From: Hygrocybe punicea
Lineage: Eukaryota > Basidiomycota > Agaricomycetes > Agaricales > Hygrophoraceae
Assembly: GCA_963556145.1 (NCBI GenBank)
Contig: OY744469.1
Span: 5,924,767-5,988,766, forward strand
Length of the DNA: 64,000 bases
Direction: 5' to 3'
Made by a program: the position numbers and the translations under genes. Shown here one piece after another: positions 30,484 to 39,771 of the stretch; within the stretch, counting starts at the first letter, position 1; each line of letters begins with the position of its first letter. The notes under the pieces were generated by a model. The model worked only from the letters and a program-made list of their open reading frames with translations, ran no database searches and had not been told where the DNA came from.

Positions 30484-30515
30484 CTAGTGGGGTGTGGGCC
30501 ATTGCTTTGCATGGC
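30484..30515 (-). other. Helitron 3' terminus: stem-loop plus CTAG
   Basis: The stem GCCAT/ATGGC (30498-30515, extendable with GC/GC and a bulge around an AAA loop) is followed on the minus strand by 10 nt and CTAG at 30487-30484. The next minus-strand base is T. Hairpin, spacing, CTRR and T flank all agree with the known Helitron 3' end. Confidence 0.7.
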
Positions 30516-30552
30516 ATGTTACTCGTCCCTTCTTTTAGCAAGAGAACACATA

Positions 30553-31548
30553 TTAAGATTGAGCATATATAAACAGTACAGCATTATTACCATTACATGA
30601 CAATAAATTAATATTTGAAAAGTCATCTATATCACCTTCATTAATACAAATTGATCTGGTTGATATACCATCATGAAACCATACCATACTGTTGATGAAT
30701 ATGCGGGCAGTAAAATGTGCATCACCAAAGTACACAATTCCTCTCAATGTGTAAGCAGTGGATATGTCATCAATTGACAAGTTTATAACTTGACTAATTA
30801 TTAAATTCTCAATAGAGTCAACTGTAAACATGATTAGAGGTGGAATTTTGTTAAATGCAATAAATTTAGTAATCTCTCCCCAACACAATTGACATTTGTG
30901 CCGTTGTCTATTAACTATGATTTGAGCAAGACATGTTGAGATTGTTCCAGAAAATGAATATGAACAATGAAAGATGGCGTCACATCTATCATTTTCCAGA
31001 ATGGTTATGTTTTCACAATTGATACATTTAAGACAAGTTGAAGTCATTGGTTCATTTGCTTTCATTATATAATGGGCCAAATCACTTATGGCAATGCCAA
31101 CTTGACCATAAGGAAATATTTCGGGTTTATCTTGATGCAATAAATGTCTGATTGTATTTCTAACTGTTTCTAAATCTGTTGTGTGATTCTTGGATCGTTT
31201 GAATCCTAAGCTCAAAATCTTTAATATTTCATTGATGCTATTGAATCTTTTTTTCCAACTTGATGGATCTTCATTCCATATTGCTAGTAATATTGTAAAG
31301 AGTGAATCATAAGCACAGCTCCAATCTTCCGCATCCCATATAAACCCTTTTGGTTCATTTAATTCAATAGTACTTGTTTTTCGTCTTTTTTTCACTATGG
31401 AAGATGAACTTACAACTTGTTGTAATTTTCGTTTTTTATTTTGCAATACATTGGCTGTGGAATTTTTATGAGCGACAGTGATTGGAACAGTTCCTTTTGC
31501 AGGAACAAAGTTGAGGTTTCTGTAATCTGCCTTTTGATTTTTGTTCAT
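30553..31548 (-). CDS. USP-like (peptidase C19-type) deubiquitinase carried by the Helitron
   Basis: From the ATG at 31548 (MNKNQKADYR), 331 residues; an in-frame GTG 45 bp upstream is not a plausible start. A basic patch (VKKRRKTS) precedes WDAEDWSCAYDSLFTILLAI, a USP-like Cys box (Cys about residue 78). Zinc-ribbon-like pairs follow (CLKCINCENIT and KCQLCWGEI), then YFGDAHFTARIF and WFHDG, a USP-like His box with a His near residue 278. This is the order Cys box, zinc fingers, His box of ubiquitin-specific proteases, at the short end for the family. The product would remove ubiquitin or a ubiquitin-like protein from targets. It ends 66 bp from the Helitron 3' hairpin-CTAG terminus, so it travels with the element if that end is correct. 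No frame break seen. Confidence 0.7.
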   Translation of the reverse strand: MNKNQKADYRNLNFVPAKGTVPITVAHKNSTANVLQNKKRKLQQVVSSSSIVKKRRKTSTIELNEPKGFIWDAEDWSCAYDSLFTILLAIWNEDPSSWKKRFNSINEILKILSLGFKRSKNHTTDLETVRNTIRHLLHQDKPEIFPYGQVGIAISDLAHYIMKANEPMTSTCLKCINCENITILENDRCDAIFHCSYSFSGTISTCLAQIIVNRQRHKCQLCWGEITKFIAFNKIPPLIMFTVDSIENLIISQVINLSIDDISTAYTLRGIVYFGDAHFTARIFINSMVWFHDGISTRSICINEGDIDDFSNINLLSCNGNNAVLFIYAQS

Positions 31549-31891
31549 ACAGTGTTCAATGGCTCCTTTGAACACTACCAGTCCTTTGAACACCCTAACA
31601 TAATTGATTCTGTACTGATTTCTACTGCTAAAAAGTGTTCTAATTTCTTCAGTGTATCATCTGAACCCATCTAGATATTGAATTTTATTCAGAACCATCA
31701 ATAAAATTAGGAACTGAATATTCACCAGGCAGACAGAAATCTGATCACTCCTTTGAACACTAATGTTTTGATCATAAAACATGCAAATATTCACTGATGT
31801 CTTTGAAAATTGGTATGAGTGGTCTTTAAATATATAAGCAAATTTTGGTCTATTCAGATTTTGTTCAAGATAATTGGCTACCTGTGGCATT
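31549..31891. repeat. Spacer with repeated CCTTTGAACAC motifs and an imperfect palindrome
   Basis: CTTTGAACAC occurs near 31566, 31583 and 31750. The 24 bp at 31552-31575 form an inverted repeat with arms GTGTTCAA/TTGAACAC. A close copy of the same 24 bp lies at 31907-31930 inside the RepHel 3' coding end. No gene lies between. Confidence 0.7.
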
Positions 31892-34800
31892 TTAGGTTAA
31901 TTTTTTGTGTTCAAAGGAACCATTGAATACTGTATGTTTAATTAATTGCCATGGAGAGGGCTGTGTTGTGTATTGATTTAGTTGCTCCGTGGCTTTCCAT
32001 GCGATAGCATGATGAATGTTTTTTGGAATATATGACTTTCCTTTCCATTTTCTAAATTGATCAATGATAGAATTTCGCTGATCTCCCTTGACATGGTCTG
32101 GTAAGAGTCCTTGATATTTCAGTTTGGTAATCTCATCAAGCAGTTCTAATTCTCTGAATTCCTGCCTGAGATATCCAGAAGCACCCCCAGTAATTACTTT
32201 AGGATCAAAGCCTTGCATGATGATAGTTCCTGCTGCAGAAGCACTTCTTGATAAGCAAGTATAATAGGATTGGTGGTTTCTACAACTACTGAGGTCAACT
32301 ACATTGTTAGGACGAGTACGTCCTTGACATGCATAATCAGTCATTGCAAAATTAGGTAGTACCAACACTTGTTCTCTTGACAAAGATATCACATCATCAT
32401 TGGGTAATGAGCACATGGTGGAAGTGACATGTTTTGTAATCGGCACAACATTTTCAGGAAGTCCTTCTATGTTAATTTCTTTTGGAGGATTCAATAATCT
32501 GACAAATAAAGTGTCCAGTACAGTTTGTTGCTCAGGACCTATTGCACTCTGCCAACCCACAACTATGCCCTCTGCTCCTTTGGTAATGCAGCACTCTGTT
32601 GCATCATTGTTCCTCAGCATCACTGGCATGCCTACACATAAGTCCAATCTTCCTGGTATATGATCAGAGGATGATGCATGTGGTTGGCTCCAAAGTAGCT
32701 TTTGGAGTGAAGGTTCCAATATCTTTGTGTGTCGAATAGGATCCAAAATTGTTGACATGTGATGAGATTTTCTTTTGCTATTGGAACTAGTAGGATCATT
32801 CCATCTGTCTATGGAATAGAATGATGTTAATGGTCTCCTATTTTCAGCAGCAAAACGTTGAATACCAAGTTCATTGATTTTGTCTTTTTGTGCATTCAAT
32901 GCAGTTATAACTGACACATTCCTGAATTTCTTTTGGGCTAATTTTGGATCATTTGGACCTTTTCCTGCAACACGAGTATGAAGAAATGCAATATCTTTGG
33001 GAGTACATGCTTTGTATCTCATGTTTTCCAAAGCAAGCCTCAGTTGGACATCTTCTTCTGACTGATTGGTTTGTCTCATATTTTCACGTAATATAACAAC
33101 TGTTGTTATTTGATGCCAAAGAGCTTTGCCTATAGCCGCTTCCTGATTTGCTATAGTTTGACTGGAATTGATTTGGACACCAACGGTTCCAGAGTATAAA
33201 GGAGCACCACTCATAGCTGGTGGAAGTTGGCCAAAATCTCCTGCAAATATCATATTAATGCCACCAAAGGGTTCATCATAAACACCACGTGCTTTTGCAC
33301 ACTGAGCACTGATTTTATACATATCTCTGCAAGATAACATTGACACCTCATCAATGAAAATGTAATCCACACCATCAAGATTGGCACGTACTTGTGCAAG
33401 GGAACGAGATGATCCTCCCTGATTAATTCCAAGAATGGAGTGATATGTGGATCCATTTACAAGGGCAGCAGCACCACCGGTTGGTGCAAGAACCACAAAT
33501 CGATGATTTTCGTTGTGTTTACCAAAAAAACTAGTCAATGCTTTGATGACTTGTGATTTCCCTGTGCCTGCCATCCCACCAAGATACATGCGTAGCTTAT
33601 CAGAACCGTTAATCAAAGTAGAGTGATTCGCAATGATATGAAATGCTCTCTTTTGGTCAGTGTTCAACTTGTAATCATTGATAGTTACATCAATAAGATG
33701 ACGATCAGCTCTGTTTGCAGGAATAAACATATGGTTGATGTATGCTGCATCCACTATCTTGACATCATTATATTGAAAATTTCCCAATTTATTTATGGTT
33801 GCTGTGTTTGTTGGTAAATTTTTATTTCTGTCATCGATGATTTCCTTTTTCTTTGCAAGGACTGCAGTTCTCCACAATTTTGCTGATTGTACTACAGGTG
33901 GTTCTATAGGTATCAACGGTCCTATATCTGGGGTACCATCAATACAATCATCGAGCCACCCTGACCTTTTCAAAGTTCTTTCAGCTATCAGCATTTGATC
34001 TTTCCTTTTTTGTCCTTTTTGACCAAGTTTCAGGAGTATTTCCGTGTCATTATTGTCTTCATCAATATTGTTGTTAAAGTCGTCGCCATTAAATGCAAAT
34101 TCAGCATTGTGCATGTCATCCAGTTCATCAAGACCGTTTGAGGTCGCCCATGAATACCTTATATTTGCAGTATTATTCTTCTGACGTTTAGCAGAGAAAT
34201 CATCTCTTGCATCCAAACATTCATACCGCAGACCAAAGTATTTCATGATCTCTAGTTCTTTTTTAGAAAACTCGTGGTCTATAAAAGCATTATCCCATGT
34301 TTGTAATTTACTTTTGAGTTCTTTGCCACTTCTCCATGGCTTGAAAAACGTTAACATTGTACAACAATAATATTCTCGATCACCACGGTCAGCCCTTGGC
34401 AAAGTGTTCGGAATAAAATTAGGAACTATGAAAGGATCATTCCCTTTCATTTTGGCATGGTGGGTAAGATATTGTGGATGATTGGAATGTAAAGTATAAT
34501 CATTTTCAAATTTTGTCAATTTATTAAGATCAACTTCATTTGTTTTATCAGCTATTTCTGTGCCTGCATGTCTATTCAAACTATCAGGTTTTGGAATTTC
34601 ATCTATCTCCATGAGTATATCATTATCAACGACATCAGACAAGTTGTCATCACTGGAATAGTCAACATTAGTAGGTTCAGTGCAAGAGTCAGACAAATCA
34701 TCACAGCCTAGATTGTCAAAAATTTGGTTTTGCACTGGTTCTTTTCTGGCCCTTTTGGTCTTTGTTTTGGTGCGTCTTTTCTTTGGTTCCATAGTGGCAA

Positions 34801-37800
34801 GACGTATCCAGTCATACAGTGATACATTATCATACAAGGCGGGTCTGAACATATAATTATTTACTTTGGAAAGTCCAATGTATGCGCCATTATTCTTACC
34901 AATAACAACCTTTTGTGCATTATTTTGGTCTTCACATATATTAGGAATTTCTTCATCAGACCATGCACTGATAACCTCTTTAACATAAGATCTCCAAAAG
35001 AATGGCACGAATTTATGACTGGTGTAGTGATCAGGGTTTCCAAGGACATATAATGAAGCCATTGGAGCACCAATTTCCATTTTGGAGGTGAGTGAATTGA
35101 CTATTTGTGTAAACAGCTTTCTGACTTTGTCTTTTCTTTTTAGGTCGCCACCAATCATTTTGGAATTCTTATCAAAAATACTTTTTATCACTTCAAAAAT
35201 GCTATAGGTCTTCAAGGAGAATTTTGTAATATAATCTGTTATGTATGCAACTATGGCCTTTATAGCAGTACCTGATAATAAGCTGGTCACATCAGAATTG
35301 CATCGTAGCATATATGTAACTTCAGGTGTCACCGTGTTCATCCAAGGTTCACCATGCTTGAGGTTGAGAGCACCAGTGTTAGGTTCTACAAAAGTTTGTT
35401 GAAAGATATCACGGGGAAATCGTCGTTTACATTCACCTTTCGAATTAAGACAGTATGGCTTTTTTTTGCCATCATGCCTGTTATGTACATTTAATCGCAA
35501 TAAAAGATCATCTACAACATCTTGAAACCTTTGCCACCATGTTGATCTTTTGTTGTGATATTGACAATTCATGGAACAATTATATGATGGTGGATCTGGC
35601 ATGACACATGTTGGTGGTTGATATTCAGGTTTCGACATTGTCTGTTCCATTTTCTGTGATACCTCATCTTTAGAACCTGTCATGAATTGTCCTACACACA
35701 AACTTTCCAAATATTCCACTAATCTTTTCTGAAAGTCAGAATTTTCACCCATAATTTTGTCACGTATTTCCTGAGGTGTAAGGCATCCCTTTATCCACAA
35801 CAGCATATGAAGATGCAAGGTAAGACGTCCTTGTTCCTCTACCGTTGCATAATAACCTGATGTGTTTCCATACAGGCCAGGATGAGATTCATTTATTCCT
35901 AATATATGTTTGATGAACATTTCAGTAGTAAAGTGAAAAAAGCGGGCTCCAGCAACTGGATTGTTTGCAATTAGTTTGTAACAATCCTGGGGTAGACGTA
36001 GTTTAGGATAAAACTTTTCTTTGTTGTCAGCATAATATAAGCATAGTGGGTGATTGATGTCTGCAGGTGCAAAAGTGATAAACCAAGTCGGAGCACCAAT
36101 ATAGGATATCAGAGACCAAATCTCATTTCGCATGTATTTCTTGTTAGTAATTGAACCTTTGACCTGACCAGCTACGTGATCCAGATCAGAAATGAGTTTA
36201 TAGCATGCTTTCTCTTCTGATGTATCCGGTTTGACTCTATCACCTCTAGATAATCTTTTAGAGAGGTCATCCAAAACAGCTGTATTGATATTCATCAGGC
36301 GATTTGCAATATCGTTGAAATTATGTTTATTAGTCAACAAATATCCTCCGGTTGTACTGTCTTTGATTTGTTCTTGATTGAATGCAATCAATGGAAAATA
36401 GGGATCGGTTTGAAATCTTTTGTCATGGTACATCAGGAGATGTCTTTTGTGCATCATATCACTGATGCTTAAAACATCATTGTCTATGCTGCTAATACCA
36501 CCCAAGCCATATGGAAATAGGCAGGGAAACATCATAGGATATAACTGAGGATTATTAAAGAACGATTCTGGATTTCTAGCATGGCTTATGGCAAGAACAC
36601 CACCATGGTCATCTATCAAGTGCTTGGTCGCTCTAGCTATTAATGCCTTTGGACTTGTAATATCTAGATTTTCGCCAGTTACTCCACTAACAACAAAGGG
36701 ACAAGGCCCATCTTCCACACCATCTTCCACTTCATTGTCAAATGCACTAGTGGCTTCTGGTTCCTTATTTGTGTCTGCTGGTCGATATGCAACCACAACA
36801 GGAATTCCATGATCTGGATATTGTGCTAGATTTTCATAGGAGATATCTAAATCATAGTAATCCATGTGATTCAATTTCAGCCATTCTAAAGCTGCAGAAA
36901 CTCGCCTTCGGCGAACCAATAAAGGTGTTCGCTCCATGTCTTCTGGAGTTGGTCTGGCAGGACCAGTGAAAATAAACGCTAGCACTTCATCAAGTTCTTT
37001 AATTGTTGGAGGCAACCGTTGATATATCTTTGGTGTTGGGTTTTGAAACATGATGGCATTTGCTTTCATTTTATGCATCCCAGAGGAGACACGAACAATA
37101 CATTTGTTGTGACGAACACGGGCAATCAAAAGTTGTTCAGCAAATGTTAGATTTTGAAGTTGTGCAGGAATTCTTCCCATCCAAAGTCCATTCGCCAAAG
37201 CATATTTGGGAGTTTGGCCTTTATTCAGACTGAGCACACATGGTTTGCATATCCATTTACATGTGTCATCTAGCACTGGACCTTTGATATCCTCTATTGG
37301 ATCAGAACAATGATATCGTTCACATCTTGTGATTCCCATATTGTCTCTAGTTAATATTTTCAGATTAACCTTCGTCTTTGACAATAAAGACATGTTTTTC
37401 AATGCAACCAATTGACCACATACAGCACACCCACTTTCTTGGAAACATTCAGGTGATGTATCTCTGCACCAGTTGCTGATTATGGTTTCCTTCAATTCAA
37501 TAGATGGAGGAGGAGGAGGAAATAATTGCTTATCTGACTTGTCCAATTCTTCTTTCATTTGAGCCTGAGTTTCTTCTTTGCCGCACTCATTTGTTTCTGT
37601 CATTTTTTGTCTTCTGTACCACTGTTTACACAGGTCTTTATGTGATTTAATATCATGCACATGAAAAATAGAAACATGAGTATCACAAGCTGAACAATTA
37701 TGCCTCATTAATGCCACAGATAGATCTTGTCCATGTAATCTTCGTAATGTCTTTGACAAATATATACCATGTATTGTTGTTATTTCACCAATATCCTTCA

Positions 37801-38683
37801 CTGTCAAATTTGGCAGAAGTTCATGTAAAGGCATTTTAACACATGCATATGTTTTTCTATCTTCATATAAAGTGTTGGCTGTTTGTTCATCAATATGCCC
37901 CACATATTCGAATAATATGTCAGAATCATGGTTGATATTATTAGACGGTAGCATAAAAGATTGAAGAAAGCTAAACTTGAATGTTGGTATTCGTTTACCA
38001 CCACCAATGTAGTCATATCTATGAATGAAATTTATATATAAAGATTTAAACAAGTGTCCGAATAAATTCAAATTGAACACAATTATGTTTGAACAGCTAT
38101 GCCGTATTATGAAACATAGTGTGGTCCACAGCAACGTTGCATGTGATAGAGAACTAGTAATACAATGAAATAAATATGTTTTGAAATCATGTCGTCTCAA
38201 TAGCGATCGCATGAGCAATGCTTTGATCATTTTACAACGACATTGGACAGTGATAGGTTTGAGAAGACAATACAAAGCAAAGAGATATTTAGGAGGTAAG
38301 AAATATGTTCTGGCATATTGAATAGAACGTATTCGCATTTTGAAGGCGCTATTTTTAAATGTAGTCCAAACGAATAATGGATCGACTGTCAAGTTATCTT
38401 TTGTTTCTTTTGTTATTCCAATGATCTTTACATATAGTGTTGCATTTATTTGCATCAATATTGTTGCATCGCCCTGATCTGGGGCCAACTCATGTTCTAT
38501 GAGTTTTCTTTGAAAAACACCCAATTCTTGGGTCAAGGTCGATATCACAGGACATGAAATTGGTTCAGGAGAGATATACATAAGTTTGTCTTGGCATAGT
38601 TGTGGAAACAATGTTGCATTTGCAAGGAAATATAGATAAGTCAAACATGCAATGCAGACACGGATGATGTTGTGGGGATTCAT
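31892..38683 (-). CDS. RepHel: Helitron rolling-circle replication initiator and helicase
   Basis: A single open frame of 2263 residues. N-terminal zinc-binding motifs: HNCSACDTHVSIFHVH (about 330) and CAVCGQLVALKN (about 420). The Helitron_like_N Rep domain has the HUH motif in RLTLHLHMLLWIKG (about 956) and both catalytic tyrosines in AYITDYITK (about 1146). A Pif1-type SF1B helicase has Walker A GMAGTGKS (about 1704), Walker B FIDEVSML, GDFGQLPP, LRENMRQT, DYACQGRT and YTCLSRSA (about 2143). All catalytic residues I know are present, so it looks autonomous. Residues 1-290 contain hydrophobic, low-similarity sequence, and the real start may be the internal ATG giving MPLHELLPNLTVKDIGEI. The protein nicks and unwinds one strand for rolling-circle transposition in the nucleus. 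Confidence 0.95.
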   Translation of the reverse strand: MNPHNIIRVCIACLTYLYFLANATLFPQLCQDKLMYISPEPISCPVISTLTQELGVFQRKLIEHELAPDQGDATILMQINATLYVKIIGITKETKDNLTVDPLFVWTTFKNSAFKMRIRSIQYARTYFLPPKYLFALYCLLKPITVQCRCKMIKALLMRSLLRRHDFKTYLFHCITSSLSHATLLWTTLCFIIRHSCSNIIVFNLNLFGHLFKSLYINFIHRYDYIGGGKRIPTFKFSFLQSFMLPSNNINHDSDILFEYVGHIDEQTANTLYEDRKTYACVKMPLHELLPNLTVKDIGEITTIHGIYLSKTLRRLHGQDLSVALMRHNCSACDTHVSIFHVHDIKSHKDLCKQWYRRQKMTETNECGKEETQAQMKEELDKSDKQLFPPPPPSIELKETIISNWCRDTSPECFQESGCAVCGQLVALKNMSLLSKTKVNLKILTRDNMGITRCERYHCSDPIEDIKGPVLDDTCKWICKPCVLSLNKGQTPKYALANGLWMGRIPAQLQNLTFAEQLLIARVRHNKCIVRVSSGMHKMKANAIMFQNPTPKIYQRLPPTIKELDEVLAFIFTGPARPTPEDMERTPLLVRRRRVSAALEWLKLNHMDYYDLDISYENLAQYPDHGIPVVVAYRPADTNKEPEATSAFDNEVEDGVEDGPCPFVVSGVTGENLDITSPKALIARATKHLIDDHGGVLAISHARNPESFFNNPQLYPMMFPCLFPYGLGGISSIDNDVLSISDMMHKRHLLMYHDKRFQTDPYFPLIAFNQEQIKDSTTGGYLLTNKHNFNDIANRLMNINTAVLDDLSKRLSRGDRVKPDTSEEKACYKLISDLDHVAGQVKGSITNKKYMRNEIWSLISYIGAPTWFITFAPADINHPLCLYYADNKEKFYPKLRLPQDCYKLIANNPVAGARFFHFTTEMFIKHILGINESHPGLYGNTSGYYATVEEQGRLTLHLHMLLWIKGCLTPQEIRDKIMGENSDFQKRLVEYLESLCVGQFMTGSKDEVSQKMEQTMSKPEYQPPTCVMPDPPSYNCSMNCQYHNKRSTWWQRFQDVVDDLLLRLNVHNRHDGKKKPYCLNSKGECKRRFPRDIFQQTFVEPNTGALNLKHGEPWMNTVTPEVTYMLRCNSDVTSLLSGTAIKAIVAYITDYITKFSLKTYSIFEVIKSIFDKNSKMIGGDLKRKDKVRKLFTQIVNSLTSKMEIGAPMASLYVLGNPDHYTSHKFVPFFWRSYVKEVISAWSDEEIPNICEDQNNAQKVVIGKNNGAYIGLSKVNNYMFRPALYDNVSLYDWIRLATMEPKKRRTKTKTKRARKEPVQNQIFDNLGCDDLSDSCTEPTNVDYSSDDNLSDVVDNDILMEIDEIPKPDSLNRHAGTEIADKTNEVDLNKLTKFENDYTLHSNHPQYLTHHAKMKGNDPFIVPNFIPNTLPRADRGDREYYCCTMLTFFKPWRSGKELKSKLQTWDNAFIDHEFSKKELEIMKYFGLRYECLDARDDFSAKRQKNNTANIRYSWATSNGLDELDDMHNAEFAFNGDDFNNNIDEDNNDTEILLKLGQKGQKRKDQMLIAERTLKRSGWLDDCIDGTPDIGPLIPIEPPVVQSAKLWRTAVLAKKKEIIDDRNKNLPTNTATINKLGNFQYNDVKIVDAAYINHMFIPANRADRHLIDVTINDYKLNTDQKRAFHIIANHSTLINGSDKLRMYLGGMAGTGKSQVIKALTSFFGKHNENHRFVVLAPTGGAAALVNGSTYHSILGINQGGSSRSLAQVRANLDGVDYIFIDEVSMLSCRDMYKISAQCAKARGVYDEPFGGINMIFAGDFGQLPPAMSGAPLYSGTVGVQINSSQTIANQEAAIGKALWHQITTVVILRENMRQTNQSEEDVQLRLALENMRYKACTPKDIAFLHTRVAGKGPNDPKLAQKKFRNVSVITALNAQKDKINELGIQRFAAENRRPLTSFYSIDRWNDPTSSNSKRKSHHMSTILDPIRHTKILEPSLQKLLWSQPHASSSDHIPGRLDLCVGMPVMLRNNDATECCITKGAEGIVVGWQSAIGPEQQTVLDTLFVRLLNPPKEINIEGLPENVVPITKHVTSTMCSLPNDDVISLSREQVLVLPNFAMTDYACQGRTRPNNVVDLSSCRNHQSYYTCLSRSASAAGTIIMQGFDPKVITGGASGYLRQEFRELELLDEITKLKYQGLLPDHVKGDQRNSIIDQFRKWKGKSYIPKNIHHAIAWKATEQLNQYTTQPSPWQLIKHTVFNGSFEHKKLT

Positions 38684-39771
38684 GAGGATTTGTGACAGTA
38701 AGAGGAAACACCGCCCATTTAACTAGTCAAGTGGTTCGGATCATGAATAACAATTAACACAATGGGATTGATCATATGACATTATATTATTTGTAAGCTT
38801 TTCCCAAAACACCATAAGGCGTGCCTGAATCTTTAGAAATCTGTGTTTACTTTTTTTATTCCATTCTATGTTCCTGTGACATGCCTTGATACAGGCCAAA
38901 AATGCATCTGTATCATGAATAGCTGCCTTACGATCTTATTAGGGGTCTGGCTGACAAGACATTGATCAAACCGACTGAGAAGAACAATGGTACCCCCTTT
39001 TAAGATATTTTGTGGATTTAATCTTCAGAGTCTCAGTGATATTTATTTCTGGCTTGCTCAACAGACAAAACAGGTATTGAAGTTGAACAACCAGGCTGTT
39101 TGACAACTGTGCATATTTGACAATTGCTTGGTAATTCATGGAAATTATCATTGTTCTTCATCCTTGTCAGAAATACATTGTCATTTTTATGGAGCTGTAC
39201 GTATCATTCCCACACAAGTATACTGTATTATTCTGGTACCAAAGAGTCATAGCTCCCCTTGGAGTGACAGTTATATCTTCCACTACAAGAGGGGGTTTTG
39301 TTACTCTTGTATCATTGTATCCTCATTTAATAGGTCCATAAAGTTCGTGATTCTGGTTTCTTACATATATTCAATTTGAATTTTCATTAGCCCGAATGAG
39401 AGTCATCTCAGGTTGTCCTTCTCAAGTTGAGTGTGTAGGTGGTTGTACAACTGAACTGAAAGTAATGCATTCACCAGGATATATTTTAGACAAACAGATT
39501 TTCAGTCAACAAGATTGATGCCTTATGCTGTATCTATGCTCACTATCATGCTCAATTCTTATGGTCATAGGACAGTAACACAAACCATTTTTAACGGAGC
39601 AAAAAGAAATACATATATAGAAACTGTACAAATGTTAATAGTAGCGATGTATGAGGAGGACATTTGAGGGCACAGATTGTCACCAAGTTTCCAGAAATCA
39701 ACGACTGGGATACAGTTTTTTTAGTCAAATATAATGAATACTCCACAAAAGAAGGACTTACTCCTCCAAAA
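38684..39771. other. AT-rich spacer: Helitron 5' region and flank
   Basis: No gene seen. The candidate Helitron 5' end is at 39005. The motif TACCCCCTTTTAAGAT (38991-39006) is partly mirrored by AAGAGGGGGTTTTG near 39287-39300. The same DNA recurs at 48140-49227. Confidence 0.4.

Larger units (their letters stand above)
30484..39005 (-). mobile_element. Helitron with RepHel and USP-like gene; 3' end recognised, 5' end tentative
   Basis: On the minus strand the 3' terminus reads hairpin, 10 nt, CTAG, then T, the canonical Helitron end (30484-30515). The RepHel gene and a USP-like gene lie in the same orientation inside. For the 5' end, the minus strand at 39006/39005 reads A then TCTTAAAAGGGGG, which satisfies the A/TC rule but is only a candidate; the true end may lie anywhere from 38.7 to 39.7 kb. 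The element is AT-rich compared with the genes to its left. The second partial copy after the gap is probably the same DNA. Confidence 0.65.
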
